A DNA stretch of 8,920 nucleotides from CAYMRB01 sp964392615. GTDB lineage: Bacteria; Planctomycetota; UBA8108. Below the pieces are notes generated by a model. The model was not told where the DNA came from, did not search any database, and saw only the letters and a program-made list of their open reading frames with translations. The stretch lies in NCBI GenBank assembly GCA_964392615.1, contig CAYMRB010000415.1, positions 1 through 8,920 on the forward strand, in the 5' to 3' direction. The stretch's first letter is position 1, and each line of letters starts with the position of its first letter. The position numbers were made by a program, and so were the translations under genes. Shown here piece by piece: positions 5,488 through 8,920 of this stretch.

Positions 5488-8400
5488 TTACCCCAGCGCG
5501 TCGAGATTCGCCTCGACCACCGCGAGCTCGGCCTGCATCTCGCCGAGTCGCTCGCGCTCGCGCTCGACGACCTCCGGCGGGGCCTTCGCTACGAAGCCTT
5601 CGTTGCCGAGCTTCTTCTCGGCGCCGGTGATGCGGCCCCGCAGCTGGTCGCGTTGCTTGGTCAGCTTGGCGCGTTCCTTGTCGAGGTCGATCGCTCCGGG
5701 GATGTAGACCTCGAGGTCGCCGACGACCGACACGGCCGCGTCGCTCGTGCGCTCGGCGTCCGGTGAGATCTCGAGCGACGACAGGCCGGCGAGATTCGTC
5801 ATCAGCTCGCCGAGCGGCTCGAGCTCGGCGCGGCGCTCGGCTGACGCTCGCACGCGCACGTCGAGCGCGCGGCTCGACGGGATGTCGTTGCTCTGTCGCA
5901 CATCGCGCACCGCGCGGATGAGCTGCTGCAACAGATCGAACCGCGCCTCGAGCGCCTCGTCACGCCAGTCCTCGCGCGCCACCGGCCACGGCGCGTCGAC
6001 GAGGAGCGGCGTCACACTCAACCCGTTGTCGATGCCGCGCTCCGGCGCTTGCTCGCCGAGATGCTCCCACAGGAACTCGGTGATGAACGGAACGAACGGG
6101 TGGAACAACCGCAACACCTGATCGACCGCCGCTGCGAGCACCTGCCGCGCCAGCGGCGCGGTCGCGTCGTCGCGCAACCGCGGCTTGATGAGCTCGAGGT
6201 ACCAATCGCAGAGCTCGGACCAGAAGAACTCGCGCGCCGCCGACACCGCCGCCGCCGGGTTGTACGCCTCGAGCTGGCGCTCGACCTCCGCGATGACGGC
6301 CGACAGCCGCGACAGGATCCAGCGATCCTCCGCGGCGAGGGCGTCGATCGCACGCGGCTCGAAGGCGACGCCCTCGAGGTTCATCATCGCGAAGCGCGTG
6401 GCGTTCAGCAGCTTGTTGCAGAAGTTGCGGCCGACCTCGAAACGATCGCTGACGAGCTTCGCGGCCGGCACGCCCTCCATCGTCCCGAGGACGTCGAACT
6501 CCTTGCCGGACTCCGGGCAGATGTACGTGAAGATGCTCTGGCCGTGCTTCGCCTTCGCGAGCTCGACGACATTGCCCGTGAACGGCGAGATCGCCTGCAC
6601 GGGCAGCCGCACGTCCTGCATGCCGGTTTGCAGCTCGCAGATCACGTAGCGCATCGCGTCGGCGCCGTAGCGCTCGATGATGTCGACCGGGTCGATGCCA
6701 TTGCCCTTCGACTTCGACATCCGCTCGCCCTTGCCGTCGAGGATCGTCGCGTGGATGAAGACGTCGGTGAAGGGCACGTCGCCGAGGTTGTAGAGGCCCA
6801 TCAAGACCATGCGCGCGACCCACAGCGTGATGATGTCGCGGCCGGTGACGAGGCACGATCCCGGGTAGTAGTAGTCGAGCGCGTTGGCGTGGCCGTCAAC
6901 CGCACCCAGCGCCGCCTGTCCCTCGCCGATCCCCGCCGTCGCCGGATCGGGCCAGCCGAGCGTCGAGTGCGGCCACAGCCCGCTCGAGAACCACGTGTCG
7001 AGCACGTCCGGATCGCGCGCCAGGCCGACCGCCTCGAGGCTCTCGGCGCACGCGGCTTCGGCATCTGCGCCCAGCAGACAGACGAGGACCTCGACGTCGC
7101 CACCGGCCTTCGAGGCCAGCGCTGCCGCGAGCTCATCTCGTGACGCAGCGAACACGCTCGCCCCGTCGTCGCTCGCCGAGACTCGGATGCACACATCGTC
7201 GCGACCGATCATCGCCGCGAGAGCGTCCGACACCGCCGCCGCCGCGTCGCCGCCAACGCGACCGTGCCAGATCGGAATCTGGTGTCCCCACCAGAGCTGT
7301 CGGCTGATGCACCAATCGCGCTTCTCGCCGAGCCACGACAGGTACGTGTTGCCGTAGCGCGTCGCGTCCGGCCAGAACGTCACCTGGCGTCCGGTCGCGG
7401 TCTTCCACTCGCCGGCGACCGCATCCATCGCGGCCTGCGCGAGCCCCGGCGCGCTGAACTCCTTGTCGGTTCCACGGCCGCAGACGACGCCACCGTCGAC
7501 GTCGCCCATGCGGACGAACCATTGCTTCGACAGGTACGGCTCGATCGGCGTCTTCGAGCGATCGGAGTGGCCGATCTCGACCTCGCGGTCCTCGATGCTC
7601 TCGAGCAGACCCTGCGCCTCGAGGTCGGCGACGACGCGCTTGCGGGCGTCGAAGCGATCATCTCCCGCGTACGCGCCGGCGGCGCTGTTGAGCGTGCCGT
7701 CGGGCTCGAGGATGTTGACGATGCCGATCTCGTCGCGGTGTCGCGTCCACACGTCGTAGTCGTTCGGGTCGTGCGCCGGCGTGATCTTGACGCAACCGCT
7801 GCCGAGCTCCGGCTTGGCCCACTCGTCGAGGATGAGCGGAAGCGGCCGGTTCTGTAGCGGCAGCGTCACCTGACGGCCGTCGCGAGCCATCACCGCGAGC
7901 TTCTCGAGCGCGGGCAGGTGGGTCTCCTTGCGCGCCTCGATTCGGGCGATCTCTTCCTCGAGCGCGGCGCGGTCCTTCTGCGCTGCGCTCTCGAGGCGCT
8001 CGCGCGTCTTCGCGATCAGCTCGTCGAGCCGGCCGGCCGGATCCGGATGGCACGCGACCGCGGTGTCGCCGAGCATCGTCTCGGGACGCGTCGTCGCGAC
8101 GGTGACGCGCTCGGGCTCGCCGGGCTGCGGTTCGATAACCGGATAGGCGATGTGCCAGAAGTGACCGTCGACCTTCTCGTGCTCGATTTCGTCGTCCGAC
8201 ACAGCCGTGCCGAGGTGGCAGTCCCAGTTGACGAGGCGATTGCCGCGATAGATGAGCCCGTCACGGAACATAGCGTAGAACGTGTGTCGCACGGCGCGCG
8301 CGCAGACATCGTCCATCGTGAAGCGCTGGCGATCCCAATCGCACGAGCATCCCATCGACTGCTGCTGCGACGCGATTCGCTTCTGGTACTGGTCCTTCCA

Positions 8401-8757
8401 ATCCCAGATGCGCCCCACGAGCGCGTCGCGTCCGATGTCGTGCCGCGTCTTGCCTTCGAGCTCGAACAGCCGCTTCTCGACGACGGCCTGAGTCGCGATG
8501 CCGGCGTGATCGGTGCCCGGCATCCACAGCGCGTTCTCGCCCATCATGCGGTGCCAGCGCGTCAGCAGATCCTGCATGACGTTGTCCATCGCATGCCCCA
8601 TGTGCAGCGCGCCCGTGACGTTCGGCAGCGGCATCATGATGACGTAGCGCTCGCTGCGCTCGTCCGGGTGCGCGCCAAACGCGCGGGCGGTCAGCCAGCG
8701 CTCGTAGATCTTCGCTTCGGTCGCGCTCGGGTCGTACTGCTTCGGAAGCTCGCTCAT
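5488..8757 (-). CDS. valS: Valyl-tRNA synthetase
   Basis: This 1089-residue cytoplasmic class I synthetase charges tRNA-Val. Signatures in order: PLPNVTGALHMGH (43-55, the HIGH motif as HMGH), MPGTDHAGIATQ (79-90), editing-domain ATTRPETMLGDTAVA (221-235) and KITPAHDPNDYDV (324-336), RQLWWGHQIPIWH (486-498), DVLDTWFSSGLWP (584-596), ERMSKSKGN (678-686, KMSKS), the anticodon-binding helical domain from about 770 (RNFCNKLLNATRFAMMNL) to 900, and a C-terminal coiled-coil arm (about 1022-1087). It exceeds E. coli ValS (951 residues) through inserts near 240-295, 500-582 and 720-768. ATG 8757 (MSELPKQYDP) was chosen because family similarity begins there; an in-frame ATG at 8910 would add 51 residues of Ser-Arg repeat and proline-rich sequence from the hexamer block. 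No Shine-Dalgarno is visible. It converges with gspG. Confidence 0.97.
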   Translation of the reverse strand: MSELPKQYDPSATEAKIYERWLTARAFGAHPDERSERYVIMMPLPNVTGALHMGHAMDNVMQDLLTRWHRMMGENALWMPGTDHAGIATQAVVEKRLFELEGKTRHDIGRDALVGRIWDWKDQYQKRIASQQQSMGCSCDWDRQRFTMDDVCARAVRHTFYAMFRDGLIYRGNRLVNWDCHLGTAVSDDEIEHEKVDGHFWHIAYPVIEPQPGEPERVTVATTRPETMLGDTAVACHPDPAGRLDELIAKTRERLESAAQKDRAALEEEIARIEARKETHLPALEKLAVMARDGRQVTLPLQNRPLPLILDEWAKPELGSGCVKITPAHDPNDYDVWTRHRDEIGIVNILEPDGTLNSAAGAYAGDDRFDARKRVVADLEAQGLLESIEDREVEIGHSDRSKTPIEPYLSKQWFVRMGDVDGGVVCGRGTDKEFSAPGLAQAAMDAVAGEWKTATGRQVTFWPDATRYGNTYLSWLGEKRDWCISRQLWWGHQIPIWHGRVGGDAAAAVSDALAAMIGRDDVCIRVSASDDGASVFAASRDELAAALASKAGGDVEVLVCLLGADAEAACAESLEAVGLARDPDVLDTWFSSGLWPHSTLGWPDPATAGIGEGQAALGAVDGHANALDYYYPGSCLVTGRDIITLWVARMVLMGLYNLGDVPFTDVFIHATILDGKGERMSKSKGNGIDPVDIIERYGADAMRYVICELQTGMQDVRLPVQAISPFTGNVVELAKAKHGQSIFTYICPESGKEFDVLGTMEGVPAAKLVSDRFEVGRNFCNKLLNATRFAMMNLEGVAFEPRAIDALAAEDRWILSRLSAVIAEVERQLEAYNPAAAVSAAREFFWSELCDWYLELIKPRLRDDATAPLARQVLAAAVDQVLRLFHPFVPFITEFLWEHLGEQAPERGIDNGLSVTPLLVDAPWPVAREDWRDEALEARFDLLQQLIRAVRDVRQSNDIPSSRALDVRVRASAERRAELEPLGELMTNLAGLSSLEISPDAERTSDAAVSVVGDLEVYIPGAIDLDKERAKLTKQRDQLRGRITGAEKKLGNEGFVAKAPPEVVERERERLGEMQAELAVVEANLDALG

Positions 8758-8866
8758 CGGAGGCGTTTCTCGGGGGACGGGCGGATTCGATGAAGCCTGC
8801 GAGGTTACTCGACACGGCCGCGGAGGTCCATGGGCAGGGCGGAACGGGCGAGGCGGCCCCCGACGC

Positions 8867-8908
8867 CGACTCCGACTCCGACTCCGACTCCGACTCCGAC
8901 TCCGACTC
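8867..8908 (-). repeat. Pure hexamer array upstream of valS, inverted relative to the 5355 block
   Basis: Seven perfect cgactc units lie on the plus strand, which is GGAGTC read on the minus strand. A near-unit, cgacgc, precedes them at 8861-8866. The array lies about 110 bases upstream of the valS ATG, on the valS sense strand. The 8758-8866 stretch between them is GC-rich and I see no convincing promoter in it. Whether the array is in the valS 5' untranslated region or upstream of its promoter cannot be told from sequence. Confidence 0.95.
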
Positions 8909-8920
8909 ATCGCGGTAGGG

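Noticed and set aside
5127..5630. Open frames giving Gly-Val repeats (plus strand) and Thr-Pro repeats (minus strand, 5243-5473)
   Set aside because: Both are the hexamer array read in other frames; they overlap the ends of gspG and valS and have no supporting start or family.
6049..7143. A 364-codon plus-strand open frame inside valS
   Set aside because: It is antisense to unambiguous ValS motifs; the product is Arg/Ala/Val-rich without domains.
8758..8866. Possible -10-like TAACCT on the minus strand upstream of valS
   Set aside because: It matches only half of the consensus positions and has no suitable -35 partner.
8758..8910. An in-frame 51-residue N-terminal extension of ValS starting at 8910 with Ser-Arg repeats
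   Set aside because: It is produced by the hexamer array and proline/arginine-rich GC-rich sequence. Family similarity begins at MSELPKQYDP, so ATG 8757 is preferred.

Overview
This is a high-GC bacterial window with four complete or near-complete genes and one gene cut by the left edge. No RNA gene, insertion sequence, CRISPR array or phage gene was seen. The gene content suggests Planctomycetota, probably a high-GC deep-branching lineage. The pointers are an ECF sigma factor overlapping a membrane protein with a long extracytoplasmic part, a large secreted NPCBM-type protein, a stand-alone GspG-like pseudopilin, and weak or absent Shine-Dalgarno sites at most starts. This assignment is inference from gene content; no marker phylogeny was possible.

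Layout. A probable minus-strand operon fills 1-4781. Read 5' to 3', it encodes a 957-residue exported multi-domain beta-rich protein (4781-1908), an ECF sigma factor (1847-1272), and a single-pass membrane protein that is a likely anti-sigma factor (1279 to beyond base 1). The last two overlap by 8 bases and are probably translationally coupled. Diverging from this block, across a 160-base intergenic region, is a plus-strand pseudopilin of the GspG/T2SSG family (4942-5322), the only gene here with a clear AGGAGG ribosome binding site. Converging on it is valyl-tRNA synthetase valS (8757-5488, minus strand), which has several lineage-specific insertions.

The least ordinary signal is a hexanucleotide repeat, GGAGTC, found in three places: a degenerate block at 2-73 inside the putative anti-sigma gene, where it encodes an Asp/Ser-rich stretch; a nearly pure block at 5355-5450 between the convergent gspG and valS; and a pure block at 8867-8908 upstream of valS, in the opposite orientation. 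The two non-coding blocks therefore flank valS as inverted copies. The same unit serving as coding linker and as intergenic spacer suggests a dispersed, expanding simple-repeat family in this genome.

How the genes work together. The sigma/anti-sigma pair looks like a cell-envelope signalling switch, and the upstream secreted protein may be a co-expressed surface or periplasmic component. The pseudopilin would contribute to a type II secretion or type IV pilus-like fibre whose other parts are not here. ValS is housekeeping and only a neighbour. I did not find a clearly new multi-gene system. The repeat family, the architecture of the putative anti-sigma protein and the domain duplication in the secreted protein are the points most worth following.
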